Source: Eudorina sp. 2006-703-Eu-15 (taxonomy: Eukaryota; Chlorophyta; Chlorophyceae; Chlamydomonadales; Volvocaceae). Taken from it: 64,000 bases of DNA. This document shows positions 1 to 12,093 of this stretch, in pieces (within the stretch, counting starts at the first letter, position 1; each line of letters opens with the position of its first letter). The notes beneath the pieces are model-generated. The model did not search any database, had not been told where the DNA came from, and saw only the letters and a program-made list of their open reading frames with translations. The stretch lies in the NCBI GenBank assembly GCA_003117195.1, contig BDSI01000080.1, forward strand, positions 372,001 to 436,000, written 5' to 3'. A program made the position numbers and the translations under genes.

Positions 1-930
1 CACATGCACCAGGAGCAAATGCATATGGCACTGCGCTATGGGGCCCTGGGTGACCGGCTGCTGGGCTGCCCTGGGGCGTGGGCCCTCCTGCATTGCATGG
101 TCCCGTACGTCGTGCGAAAGCGCCTCGAGTAGCTAGCACCTCGTTTTGAGAAAGAGTGAGACAGGTTCGGCAGCAGATCACTTCCACGGGAGGTGGATGG
201 CTGGCAACACGACTGATGGCCCGACCGGCGTCGCTGACGGGCCGAGCCCATCGGGTCTTGGGCGGCAAAGGCTCCATTCAGGGACAGGGGGCCCGGGAAG
301 GGAGGGTTGGCCGCCGCTCTGGTCCCGCCCATGCTTTCCGGTCTAACCCAACGGTGACATGTGCACTTGGCGGGTGTACAAGCTTGCTTGCTTGATTAGT
401 ACGACACATTGATTGCATCCTCGCGACACCACGTTGGACGCCACCACGGCTTTCGTTGCCCGTCTTACTTGATTGCGTGCGTGACCGCGTGTCAACCTCC
501 CCTGCTCGCACGGCCCTGCAACCGTGCGGCGAACGCAGCGGCGGCCATAATACCGCACACACATGTGCCTCATCACCGCCCCACGCACATACGGTAGTGG
601 GTGGCGGGGCTCACCCTGGTACGGCAGTGCCCGACGTACAACCGTGCTTCCCGGCCTTCGTTCCGCACCTACCTGCCTTCGCAATGCAGGTGTCGACCCG
701 TCCCTGCACGTCGAGTCGCATGTTCGCCATCAACTGTATGCCCGTGCGAGCTGCGGGTGGCCGGCATGCGCGGTAGACACGCAATACCGTAGTGGGTTCG
801 TTTCGGTCGCTGGCTTGATCGGCCGTGTACGAGGGGAAGCGAACATACACGGATGCGGGCGGGCGGATCTAGCCAGGATCGCATGGATCGTCCCCGGGTT
901 TGGATTCGGAGGATTGCTGCAGCCGTACTT

Positions 931-959
931 GTGGTGGTGGTGGTGGTGGTGGTGGTGGG
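931..959 (+). repeat. (GGT)n microsatellite
   Basis: An uninterrupted run of about nine GGT/GTG trinucleotides in intergenic DNA. Confidence 0.9.
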
Positions 960-986
960 ACCTGCGCAGGTGGGCGGGCATTCGCG

Positions 987-1092
987 TGCGCCGCAGTCAC
1001 ACTGGCCAATCAGAAATCCTGGCTAGATTCGTTGGACTGTGCGCCGCAGTCACACTGGCCAATCGGAAATCCTGGCTAGATTCGTTGGACTG
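987..1092 (+). repeat. Two-copy 53-bp tandem duplication
   Basis: The 53-bp segment 987-1039 is repeated head to tail at 1040-1092 with one visible A/G difference. It contains a CCAAT-type core (TGGCCAATC) in each copy. It lies outside any gene I can recognise. Confidence 0.9.
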
Positions 1093-2687
1093 TAATTTAC
1101 GGACGAGTCTTTTGGTGTTTGAGCCAGCTTGCCTTCGTTGGTGCAGGTCGGCCGCCGGCGCGGACGGTGGTTCGAAGGGCGATTCCGCACGGCGCCGTTA
1201 CACCTGATGATCTCGATCGACTCGCTCCCTCGGCCATCACACACAGATGGGCAGCTTGGATGCATCAAAATACGGTACCCGTGATCCTGTACCTGCGTAC
1301 CCTGGCTGGGTAGGCTCGTTTGCCTGCTGAAAGAACAGCGACCCCGGCCCTGCTGCCACGCAACCTTCCTGACACCCCACACGCACATATACACACACGC
1401 ACGCGGACGGACGTACCCGAGCCGAGAGCTAGCCGGTGGGGCCGACAACGCACATCCTGACAACAGTATCTGTTGCCAGGGGGCGGGCCGACGCACGCGC
1501 GCCATCCCCAACCAGCCGCTGCAGCCAGGCATGTCCACCCTATCCGTGGAAAAGGACAACTCGCAAAAAGCGGACGAATCAAACCGCTCTGCCGGTCCAC
1601 CAAAGCGCACGTGACACCAGCAGTCAACACTCGGGCCTGCCTCCTACATGAATGCTCGGATGGGTCCCTGTGGGCCACATACGTACAGAGGGTTGCGCGC
1701 CCGACCTGATCGTACATGCCACACAAACGTACACCTAAACACACAGTAACCGTCAAGCAACACAGCAATCGTGTCCTCCCCTCTTGCACCAATCAACCGC
1801 GCACAGCTTTCAAGAATGGTTCACATACCTACATCCTGCTCACTCCATTATGCGGTCCGGGCTACTTTGTCAGTCACCGTCGGCTCACATCGTTGGGGCG
1901 TGCAGTCAGAAGCAGGTTTTACCCGCCGTACATTGTCACAATCAATGGATTCAATCACGTAAGAAGATCTAGCCAGCAGTAAACAAACAATTATTAGGTG
2001 TAAGATAGAAGTGTGCGGACGCCAATTGCCGCAACCAACCTGCCTGGAGTCGGGCCCTCAGGTAGGTAGGCGTTCTACGAATGTAGGAAAGCAGTGTCAC
2101 AAGGGGGATCAGCCAGGGGGACCAGCTAGGTATGTAGCTGGAGAAACTTGGACAGCTCCGGCAGTAGTGCCGCTCCGTCCCTCCGTCCCACCCAGCTGCA
2201 TCGGGTCTATCTGCAGCAAGGCTCCCCCGGCCACGCACCCGTTCCCTCCGACACGCACACGCACACCTGCTGGTTTGGGGGCCCACGCGGCCCGCTGCTA
2301 TGCTGATGCATCGATGTACGCACATCGCCACATCCATCCATCCATCAATCCATGCATTCACCCATACGGAAAAATCTTTCGATTGCCTGCTTGCGGCCTT
2401 GCAGGTCTATCCAGCAGGTCCCACCAGACTCATTGATCGATCGACCCATCAGCCGCCGGTTCGCAGAACCATACACACGTAGCAATAATAGGCTGTGCCC
2501 TTCATTGTTTGACCGCACTTATTTCCTCAAAACACCAGCTAGCCTGCAGGCTAGCTGCGCGCAAGCGGAGGTCTGCATGCGTGTCTATCTGAACGTGTCG
2601 GTTCCTGGGGCCCGGGGGGCGGGCCGACTGGGGTCTGGCCAGGCATGCGCATGTGCATGGAATCGCCACACACGCCCGCCCGCCTAT

Positions 2688-5600
2688 CTAGGCCATGGTG
2701 ATGTCACACTTGATGGCCGCCATGAGCGCCTTCTTGCAGGGGGTCGCGGAGGTCTGCGGGCGGTAGGGGGGCGCGGGCGGGCGTGTGGGCGTGTGGGGAG
2801 ACAGACTGAGGCAGGGAGGCAGGGAGGGAAGGTGGGACCGGGCGAGCAACGCATTATTAATATCACTATTATCGACCGCCGCCGGGATAGGTTCGCGTGT
2901 GTATGTCTTGCTCTGGGCGGGTTAGGTGGCGTGAGGGACTCCAGACAACCCCGCCGTGCAGCAGATATACGGTATAGCCCGCCGTGCGGCCGTGCCTAGC
3001 TGGCAACGTACGTACCTTGTACTTGAACTCCTGCAGCGTCCGCACCTTGTCCAGCGGCGTCTTGCCGAATCCCGTGATCGTCACCCAGGTCTTATACTTG
3101 GTCAGGTCAAAGGAGTCCTGCGCGCCTGCAACCAAGTACGGGTACGACGGGTAAGGTCCGCCACGCAGGCAGCCGAGCGCCATGTACGGAAGGTGAGCCG
3201 CTCACGTCCAGCCACACGTACAGGCAGCCATGCAGCCGGCCAAGAACGCATTCATCATCACGTACGGTTACAGGCGTGCGTTCCACAGGTACGTAGGGGT
3301 CCGTGCGTTCGCCTGTGCGTCCACTTGCCGGACCGTGTGACACGTCAGTAGTTCAACCTACCGACCCACCTATCTCCGGCTTTGTGGACGCATGTGCACG
3401 AGTAGTGCGAGTGCGATATGTGAGCAGCTTAGCACGTGCCGTTCCCATGGATCCCGGCTGTATCTGTGTGTGTGTGTGTGGCGGCATATGGACTGACACA
3501 TGGGTGGCATGCATGCCGCGCGCTGCTCGTACCGACCTGCGGCGGGCTTGGCCGGGATCTTGAAGGGGGCGAAATAGCGGCCAGACGCTGCGTAGACGCC
3601 GATCATGCTGGCCCTGAGAGGGTCAGGCCAGTCGTACATCTGCAGATCCGTACAGGCACACACACAGACACACACACACACAATGGGTATATTACATACG
3701 CATACGTGGTCGTCCACGGACCCAGGGACGTTCGACGGAAGCAAGGCAGGAGATTCGAACAGCTGCGCTGGTGGCAGGCAGCAGGCGGGGACATTCCTAA
3801 ACCGCCCTCCAAGTGGCTGTGCGTACGGAGCAACTCCGAAAACGAGCGCTTGCTTTACGTACGGGATGTACGGACTCTGTGCGTGCATCCCCGTAAGGCC
3901 GTGGCCCTTTCTGGGGACATGGCATGTCATGGACTGGGCCACACGTCCGTGCACCAGCCAGCTCGACAGCAGTACCGTATCAGTAGGGCGCCCCGGCGCA
4001 GGACATCGGAAACCAGTGGTTGCTTGCTTGCTTGCTTTACCTACGTACGCAACCCTGCCGATGACTGCAAGGACCGGCGGCCGCCCCATCGCTCAACATA
4101 CTCCGAGCGGCTCCGTCCCCGCCATCTGCGTGGTTGGGCGCGAGCCTCTACTTCATTTCGGGGCGCCCGTCCACCCTAGTAAGACACCACCACCTACCCC
4201 GGTTCTGGGTGGGCTTCTCATTGAACACCACCCCACGCACCACAGGAAGCGAGCAGCCGCCCGCCCGCCCGCCCGCCCGCGCCTGCTCGTACCTGGCCAC
4301 AGGCGACCTTCGCGATCGCGACCTGGAGCGTTTCATTGACGGGGTCCACAGCGCACAAGGGGAACCAACCGATGCTCTTGGGTCCAGTCATCAACAGCTC
4401 CACGCGGCCCGGGTAACCGCAGGTCTTGTTGTCCACCGTACACAGGTTGGACTCACAGAAATAGCCGCCGCCCGTGATTTTGATGGTGTCACTGGTGGTG
4501 GGAGGAGCCGGCGGATAGGGGGGCGCTGCATGCAGCGGCGGGCAGCACGACACGAAGTACGGCATACCAATCAAGAGATGGGCGGGGTTACATACATCCA
4601 ATCAGATCTCCTCCATGGTAGGGCGAGTATGTAGTACGACGGGAAACGATGAATTCTGTTTAGTTTTCGTTGGTTTGTTTTATTGCTGACTATTTACGCT
4701 AGTGCTAGATAGCCACGCAGCGCTCGGCGGACTGGTGTTGTAACGTTGGGCGCCACCCAGCTAGAAAGGCTTGCGCGCCCATGCTAGGTGTGCAGCAGTG
4801 GGGGGCAGTCCTGGGCGTACGCAGGAAGGGGCTCGTAGTTCCCCAGGGTCCAGTGGTTTGTAGTTCCCCGGGGTACGGCCCGTACATATGTGCCTGTATG
4901 TGCAATACTCAGCTTTGACACCAGCCCAGTGTCAAACCTGAATGTCCCCTTCACGCTGAGGGGCTTTGGGCTAGTGCCTAGTGCTGACGCCTAACGACGC
5001 TGCAGCATCTGTCGGGCGGCGGGCCTCCCACTGGTATACAGGTAAGCGAGGATCCCCTCTACGCCGCCGCGTAGAATAGTTTAGAATGTCGCCGGGTCAA
5101 ATATTGTGCATAACTCACGAGCTTTGGAGCCTGGCGGGCTGAGAAAGCGAGAACCTGCGAATACAGATGAAGCCGGGGGGAAGGGCGGACAGGATGACGA
5201 GCGCTTCACACATCAGCAGGTGGTTCACACAATAGGCCGGTCCCGCACGGCGCGCGTGCAGAACCGTACGCTTTCTCGAACCGACCCGCGCCGTTGTCCA
5301 GGTCAGTTCTTCATGATCGATTACAGGTAAGGTGTTCGTTAATAAGCAACCGCAATCACGAAGACGGAGTTCCAATTACGAATACCAACTTGACGCAACA
5401 TCGTTGCTTTTAAACTCAGGAACAATGCCCTCGTCCAGACACTAAGCACCTTTCAACCATGAATGGCCAGCAAAAAGCTGCCTTTGTAAAGCACCTAAGT
5501 AGCCTTTAGCATGTAGCTGCCGGTTAGTAACACCAAGGCGCCCAGTACTCCCGCCCAACCCCGCATCTTTCTGGAACCCCGATCAATCTTCCTCAACATA

Positions 5601-5998
5601 ATCACGATTTACAGCCATAATTCTGCATAACCGCTGGTGTGCTGGATTTGCATTTGCAGTGCATATCAAGCCTCGGTTGCTAGCAGTGCTAGCACTCCAG
5701 CACCTTCAATCTCCGGTCGCGGCCTATTCCGAGTATACTACTAGAGGTGAATTACAATTTCATTCCGAAGTTGCGATTCCTAGCTCGCAAATCACAAAGC
5801 TACCTGGCTGGTGGCGGTGTGTAAAGTGACACATTTTGTGCAGTCGATACACTCCATTCACATCCTTTATATGAAGATCATTAGACTAAGAAAGCGGCGA
5901 AGGTATTTGAAGCCCGACTTACTGTTGCAGGATGTGACCATGAGTAGGAAGGTAATGACAGCCGCAGAGGCACAATATCCTTGCGCCATTCTCATCAT
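2688..5998 (-). CDS. Small secreted SRCR-like protein, paralogue 1
   Basis: Model of five exons: 5923-5998, 4293-4525, 3537-3639, 3016-3125, 2688-2753 (588 nt, 195 aa); every join keeps phase and uses GT-AG. Exon 1 encodes a signal peptide (MMRMAQGYCASAAVITFLLM, then VTSCN). I chose the ATG at 5998; another in-frame ATG at 6106 would put about 36 residues before the hydrophobic core. After a short Pro/Thr segment comes a domain with GRVELL, GWFPLC and AKVACGQ, and a final Cys pair (ATPCKKAL, IKCDI). This layout resembles a scavenger-receptor cysteine-rich domain, a fold common in volvocine extracellular proteins, but the match is loose. It is clearly homologous to the genes at 29736-32273 and 35644-37474. 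Unlike them it has an extra phase-0 intron (3640-4292) inside the domain. Likely extracellular; ligand unknown. Confidence 0.7.
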
Positions 5999-8923
5999 AA
6001 CGGGCGGCCTTGGTGCAGCAGCCGACTTGTATGTGCGCGACAGCGTTTGTAGGTCGGTAGTGAAGGTAGCGAGAAGTGTGGTTGCAGTATAACAAATACT
6101 ACACATTGATTAGACCTGTTCTATGCAGTCTCTGGGCTTCACGGGGCATTATTTTTACAACAACGGCAGAATGGCGTACAGCAGGCGTACCCCCATGAGG
6201 CCCAGGAACGGCTAAAGTTGAAACGAAGGTTTTTGACAATCGCAACCAGCTAATGACTTTCAATTCATTCACTTTTATGGCAAATATGACTTCTGACTAT
6301 GGTAAGTTTATTCCATCAAGTGACCATAATAGGAATAACCGCAAAGAACCTATCGTACTAATGCGATCATGTATCTGCAGCAACATTGAAGGAATACTAT
6401 AAGTTGTGTAAAATCATTGTTCAGGAAATCCGCGCCCGCCATCGTGCCCCAGGACCGAGTCCCGACCGCCCGACATTTGACTTCCCAAATCACAGGAGCC
6501 CCGGTAACGGAACAATATCATTGATGCATCTTTTAACTGATAAATAATTACCATCAAATGTTTCTTGTTAAAAAAATTTCATCTGTTCAGCATCTACAGT
6601 GTGGAATCTCTTAATGTAGCCGGCTTTCCGACGAAACCTCGTGCTTCCATAGTAACATTTGAATCTATATCGTTTTATGCACATCTCTAAGCAGCGCAGC
6701 CGTCACTTGCTGCAGTCGGTTTTGCCCGTTTTGTCAGCGGTACGGCACACCGCAGCGCCTACATTCCAATCCTACACAGCTGACATGTCTGGCTTGAGAT
6801 TCCAGCGAAATACGGTCATGCTCATCCAGATTGCTTTTGAAGCGGATGTAGTGCTGGGTAGGTGCTGAAGACACCTTGCCTGCCCGTGCAACGACATCCT
6901 GCGCACGGAGGTCGCGGTGATGTGAGCTATCGCTGCTTGTTCAGCTGTGTGGGCTCCGGTACGGATCCGCATTTGATCATATCAACATTGTCATCCTGCC
7001 AGGTCTTAAATTTCCCGCCATTCGCCCTGGATCACTCGTTAGCCTCTAGATGGGGTTGTTGTTGATTACAAGTTTACAGCCCCTCGCAGTCAGCCAGGGG
7101 TTCAGCGGAATACAGAATCCGGACGGATGCTGCCTCACAGCCGCTTCATCAAAGGGATTCGGCAAATAGGGTCCCGACGCCTGTCGGGTAGGGTATTGTC
7201 TCTGTAGACAGCAGGATGCGGTATGTCAAGTACTGAACCTGTTACACCCTAGAGTGTTACACCCGAAACCCCGTGTCTCCTGAACCTGACGGAGCTCTTC
7301 CACCCTTCTACAGTCTTCCTCTGAAACGGGTCGTCACCGCCCGTGACTCAGCTCTCAGCACCCAGTAGATGGATGCACACACGGGGGGACTTTACACACA
7401 TGGGGGGGATGTAGCTTTGGCTGGCTGCAGGGCACCGCTGGCTGACGGCGACCGGCTGGGGTCACCCCAGCACCCCACCGGCACTGGATGGGTCGCCTGC
7501 TGTTGCTACGCACTCAGACCAGACGTGCACCCCCCCACACACACACATGCTCTGTCGGCATTGCACGCGCTGTTGACGCATACGCCCTTGCTTTTGCTGC
7601 ACCTTAGGATCAGTAGGTAGTTTAGTAGAGTTTCGTCTGCATTAGCCTACGACGTCATAGCCGCTACTTCTGCTGGCGTCACGGCGCCCACCGGCGCTCA
7701 CCAACGATACGGGGCGCTACAGCATCACGGACAACACCACCTTGGGACTACTTATTGTCGACATACTTCGCCCTGGCATATTGGTAACTCTGGTCTCGGT
7801 CTCAGTCGTCGGTTGCATTGCTGGACACGGTTCTTTTTATTCGCGGCTCAGCTTTTCTCCTTGCTAACACACAAGCTCGTCCAAGCGTACGGATGTCGCA
7901 CTCACTCACTCGCCCACTATCCCATTCAGTGTCACTCTGAGACGCTGCTTCATTTCGCTTCGCCGCACCGTCGCCAGGCGTTGAGTGTCCTGTAGTCAGC
8001 TACTCAAAAACCCAACCACAAGGAATAGCTGAGATATACGACAAGTTATTACAATAATAGAAGTACGGTAGTAGTAGATGATCACGAGCTGTAGCAACTC
8101 ACAAAACCCTTCAGGATTATACACTGGGAAGTCCTTCTCTGCCCCTCCCTGCCCGTGCGTCATGACCGACGCAAGGTTGAACCCAGACTACGCCACACTC
8201 GCACTCGGTAGTTCAACTAAACCAGCTAACCGCCCTGGGTCCGGACTGGGCTCGCTCCTTCCCCAAGCTCATCACCCCACCGGGTCAATTTAACCCCGCC
8301 GGGTCGCACATCGCCGTGCAGGTACCCTCCCCTCCCCGCAGCCCGCACCAGTCCTCGACAGCGCTGCGGCACCCGTGCTGAGGACACCACGCATCGAACT
8401 GTACACGCGCAATAGCCACGGGCGACGAGCCCGCCCCGACTTACCGCGGCACCCATCCGCACCACCAGGTCACAACCCGCACGGCCGCCAGGAAGGTGCT
8501 CGGTCCGCAGCGCTCGGAGGCGCGGCGCTGCGCGGCGCGGCGCGGGGAACACGCGGTCGCCCCTCTTGGTCAAGAGCGTGGACGGAAAAACCGAGGCCCC
8601 GGACGTCCCCTTCCCCCCGTTTCCGGCGGTCTTTCCGTTGCGGCCGGTGGTCGGCAGCAGCCCGTTGGTCAGCGTCGGTGGCTCCAAGATGTCGCGACCC
8701 ACATCCACGAAACCCCCAAACACAGACACGCAGTCAGGCGCGTTGTCATGCTAGCGCACGCATCCCCTCCCCTCCCCTACACACAGATACGGATACAAGT
8801 CCGTACTTACTTATTCGTACACCGGCAGGCAGGCAGGCGCGCCCCTTGCACGTCACGCACGCTGCTTTCCGGCCGTCAACACGGCCCTGCATCCGCATCC
8901 GCATCCACATCCACATTGGGATA

Positions 8924-8986
8924 CACCCACACCCACGTCCACACCCACGTCCACACCCACGTCCACGTCCACGTCCACGTCCACAA
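8924..8986 (+). repeat. (CCACAC/CCACGT)n minisatellite
   Basis: Hexanucleotide repeat alternating CCCACA and CCACGT units; it keeps all frames open and explains the apparent His/Val-rich open frame here. Confidence 0.85.
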
Positions 8987-9102
8987 GCACGCCGGCGGTG
9001 ACGTACACACATGTGGCGGGCGGGTTGCAATTTTAAACACATGTGGCCGGGTCGTCGCGCATCTCGGGAGGGAGGCCGCCACTCCCGGGTCGCGGGGCGC
9101 AG

Positions 9103-9104
<2 letters not shown>

Positions 9105-9146
<42 letters not shown>
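9105..9146 (+). repeat. (GT)n microsatellite
   Basis: About 21 uninterrupted GT dinucleotides, less than 100 bp beyond the stop codon of the minus-strand gametolysin-like gene. Confidence 0.95.
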
Positions 9147-9147
<1 letters not shown>

Positions 9148-9229
9148 GGTTTTGGTGGCGATGTGGCGGCGATGTGACTGCCACACCAGTCAGCCCGGCG
9201 TCGTTGTTTCATTACACGCACTTCAGGCG

Positions 9230-12093
9230 CTACTTCCGCGAAGGAGGAGGCTGCCGATGCTTGCGCGGCGGCGGGGGCCGCTTCCGCGGCGGCGGCGGCC
9301 GCTTCCGCGGCGGCGGCGGGGAGTGTCGCCGCGGCGGCATGGCGCGAGGCGGCGGCGGCGGCGGGTTCAGCTGCGCCGCCACCGTGGTCGCGCCGTCGCG
9401 CCATCTGCGGGGCGGCGGTGACGTCATCGGCGGCGGGCGGACCCGCTTGGTGGGCGGCGGTGAGGACGTGGCGGTTGTTTGAGGGGCCGGCGGCGACGGC
9501 TTGGTGGATGGAGGCGGCGGCTTGGGCGGCGGCGGCGACGGCGGCGGCGGGCTTGCCTTCTTAGGGGGCGGCGGCGACGGCGGCGAGGGAGAGGGCGGCT
9601 TGGGGGATGGTGGCTTGGGGGATGGTGGCTTGGGCGATGGTGGAGGCGACTTGGGCGGCGGGGGCGATGGCGGCGACTTGGCCCTCTTAGGCGGCGGCGG
9701 GCTGGGCGGCGGCGGCGAAGGGGGCGACGGCGGGCGGGGCGACGGCGGCGGTGGCGGCGATTTGGATTTCTTTGGAGGCGCTGGAGCGGGCAAAGGAGGC
9801 GATTGCTTGGGAGGCGGCGGCGACGGCAGCGGCGGTGGCGGCAGAGCAGCGTGCTTCTTGGGCCGCGGAGGTGGCGGCGAGGGTGACGGCGGCGCGGGCG
9901 GGCGCGGCGACGGGGGGTCCGGCGGCGCCTGAGATGCGCCCGATGACTTGGGCGGGCGCGCCTTCGGGGGTCTAGCGGGTGGCGGGACGGGAGGAGAGGG
10001 GGGCCGCGGAGGCGGTCGGGGTGAGGGCGGTGGGGGCACTGACGGCTCCCGAGGCCAGCTCGGCGGCAGTGGTGTTGAGGGCGGGGGCGGAGTAGGGAGA
10101 TCCGGAGGTGGGGGACCGGGTGGCGGCGGTGGAGGTGGCGGCGGCGGCGGCGGGGGTGAGTCCGGCGGCGGCGGGGGCGGGGAGTCTGGGGGCGGCGGCG
10201 GCGGCGGCGGAGGTGGGGGTGGCGGTGTCGGCGGTGGCGGCGGCGGCGGGTCTGGAGGAGGTGGCGGCGGTGGCGGTGGCGGCGGTGGGGGTGAATCTGG
10301 CGGCGGCGGCGGCGGTGGAGGCGGCGGCGCCGGCGGCGGCGGGGAGGTGGCGGGGGAGGTGGCGGCCAATCTGGCGGCGGCGGTGGTGGTGAATCTGGCG
10401 GCGGTGGCGGTGGCGGCGGCGGTGGCGGTGGCGGGCTTGGAGGTCGACCGGGAGGCGGCGACGGCCGCGGGGAAGGAGGCCTTGGTGGTTTCGGAGCAGG
10501 AGGCCGTGGCGGCGGCGGCGATGGCGGAGGTGACGGCGACGGAGGTGGCGACGGGGGTCGTGGCGGCGGCGGCGATGGAGGAGGTGACGGAGGCGGCGTC
10601 GGCCTTGGAGGTGGCGGAGGTGAGGGCGGCGGCAGCGGTGAGGGCGGCGGCGACGGTGCAGGTGGCTTGGGTGGTGGAGGAGAAGGCAGAGGCGATGGCG
10701 GCAGAGGGGGCCTTGGCGGTGGCAGTGGCGACGGCGGCGGGGGGGACGGGGAGGCGGCGACGGTGATGGAGGCGGTGGTGGGGGAGACGGGGGCGGCGAC
10801 GGTGGAGGCGAGGGCGGAGGAGGTGGAGGTGATGGTGGCCGGGGCGGCGGCGAAGGCGGAGGTGAAGGTGGAGTTGGTGAAGGTGGCGACGGAGGTTGCG
10901 GAGATGGCGGCGGAGATGGGCGTGGGGAGGGCGGCGGCGGAGAAGGAGAAGGCGGTGGCGTCGGCGGGGGCGACGGCGGCGGCGACGGCGGCGGCGACGG
11001 CGATGGCGGGGGTCTCGGCGGGGGAGGGGGCGAAGGAGGCCGAGGCGGGGGTGAGGGTGGCGTCGGCGGCGGGGGCGAGGGGGCAGGGGACGGGGGCGGA
11101 GATGGCCGCGGAGATGGCGGAGACGAGGGAGGGGTTGGCGGGGGTGACGGCGGAGGTGACGGCGGCGGCGGCGACGGCGGCGGTGGTGGGCGAGGAGGCG
11201 GCGGTGGTGATGGCGAGGGAGGCGGCGGGGATGGCGGCGACGGCGGGGCGGGTGATGGGGGCGGCGAAGGCGGCGGGGAGGGTCGCGGAGGTGGCGGGGA
11301 GGGTGAAGGTGGCGGGGACGGTGGCGGTGGAGGCGGTGGTGATGGGGGCGGCGATGGGCGGGGAGGGGGCGGCTGAGGCGGTGACGGTGACGGCGGCGAA
11401 GGTGGTGTTGGCGGAGCGGGTGAAGGCGGTGGTGAAGGCGGCGGGGAAGGTCGTGGCGGTGCCGGGGATGGAGACGGCGGTGGGGGCGGAGGGGGTGGTG
11501 ACGGCGGTGGTGGGGGCGGCGATGGGCGGGGAGGCGGCGGCTGGGGAGGTGACGGCGACGGCGGCGAAGGTGGTGTTGGCGGAGCGGGTGATGGTGGTGG
11601 AGAAGGCGGCGGCGAAGGTCGCGGAGGTGGCGGGGATGGGGACGGTGGCGGTGGCGGCGGGGGCGGTGATGGCGGCGGCGGTGGGCGGGGCGGCGGCGGC
11701 GGCTGAGGAGGTGGCGGTGACGGCGGCTTCGATGGCAACGGCGGGGGTGGTGATGGTGGGGGTGAAGGCGGAGGCGATGGGCGAGGCGGTGGTGACGGCG
11801 ATGGTGGCGGGGGCGGAGATGGCGGCGACGGGGGGGGCGGCGGTGATGGCGGCCGGGGAGGGGCCGGTGAAGGAGGTGATGGAGGGGGCGGTGGCGGTGG
11901 CGAGGGCGGCGTGGGAGACGGTGGCTGAGGTGGCCGAGGCGAGGGCGGCGGCTGGGGAGGCGGCGGTGATGGTGGTGACGGCGGCGGAGACGGCAGCGGG
12001 GGACGAGGGGGCGGAGGCGGGGTCGGCGGCTTCGGTGGGCTGGGCCGTAGAGCGGGATTGCAGTCCGGCTCCTCCATGTCAATCAGACCGTCA
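9230..12093 (-). repeat. Pro/Ser-rich coding exon (PPSPPPSPP type) with two frame slips
   Basis: Last exon of unit 2, ending at a TAG at 9230-9232 after Arg/Lys-Pro blocks ([13 protein letters not shown]). Codons are almost all CCN and TCN in the Pro frame. That Pro frame occupies three different reading frames: one from 12093 to about 10745, a second from there to about 10343, a third down to 9230. The switches fall in G runs of the plus strand. This means indels, either real or in the assembly, because the same composition and strand bias continue across them. The plus strand is extremely G-rich, so open frames on it encoding Gly, Ala or Arg are shadows. Confidence 0.8.

Larger units (their letters stand above)
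1..2687. other. Intergenic stretch, no gene recognised
   Basis: I see no conserved protein domain here on either strand. Several overlapping open frames exist, but none has volvocine splice signals linking it to a recognisable domain. The stretch contains a GGT microsatellite and a 53-bp tandem duplication (listed separately). Its right end is the 3' flank of the minus-strand SRCR-like gene ending at 2688. Confidence 0.5.
5999..9229. other. Intergenic stretch, no gene recognised
   Basis: The left part (about 6.0-7.0 kb) is AT-richer; the right part (8.3-8.8 kb) is GC-rich and open in several frames on both strands, as expected from composition alone. No domain or convincing splice structure was seen. 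It holds the 5' flank of the SRCR-like gene starting at 5998 and the 3' flank of the gametolysin-like gene ending at 9230. Confidence 0.5.

Noticed and set aside
9230..12082. A single 950-codon minus-strand open frame as the real tail of the gene
   Set aside because: Its first part is an Arg/His reading of the Pro-coding DNA. The spliced gene enters the exon in a different frame, which is the Pro frame; only the last third of the 950-codon frame is Pro-rich.
9230..12093. Pherophorin identity on the basis of the PPSPPP region
   Set aside because: No pherophorin globular domain flanks the Pro-rich segment; the upstream domain is M11-like with the DGLDNDCDG motif.
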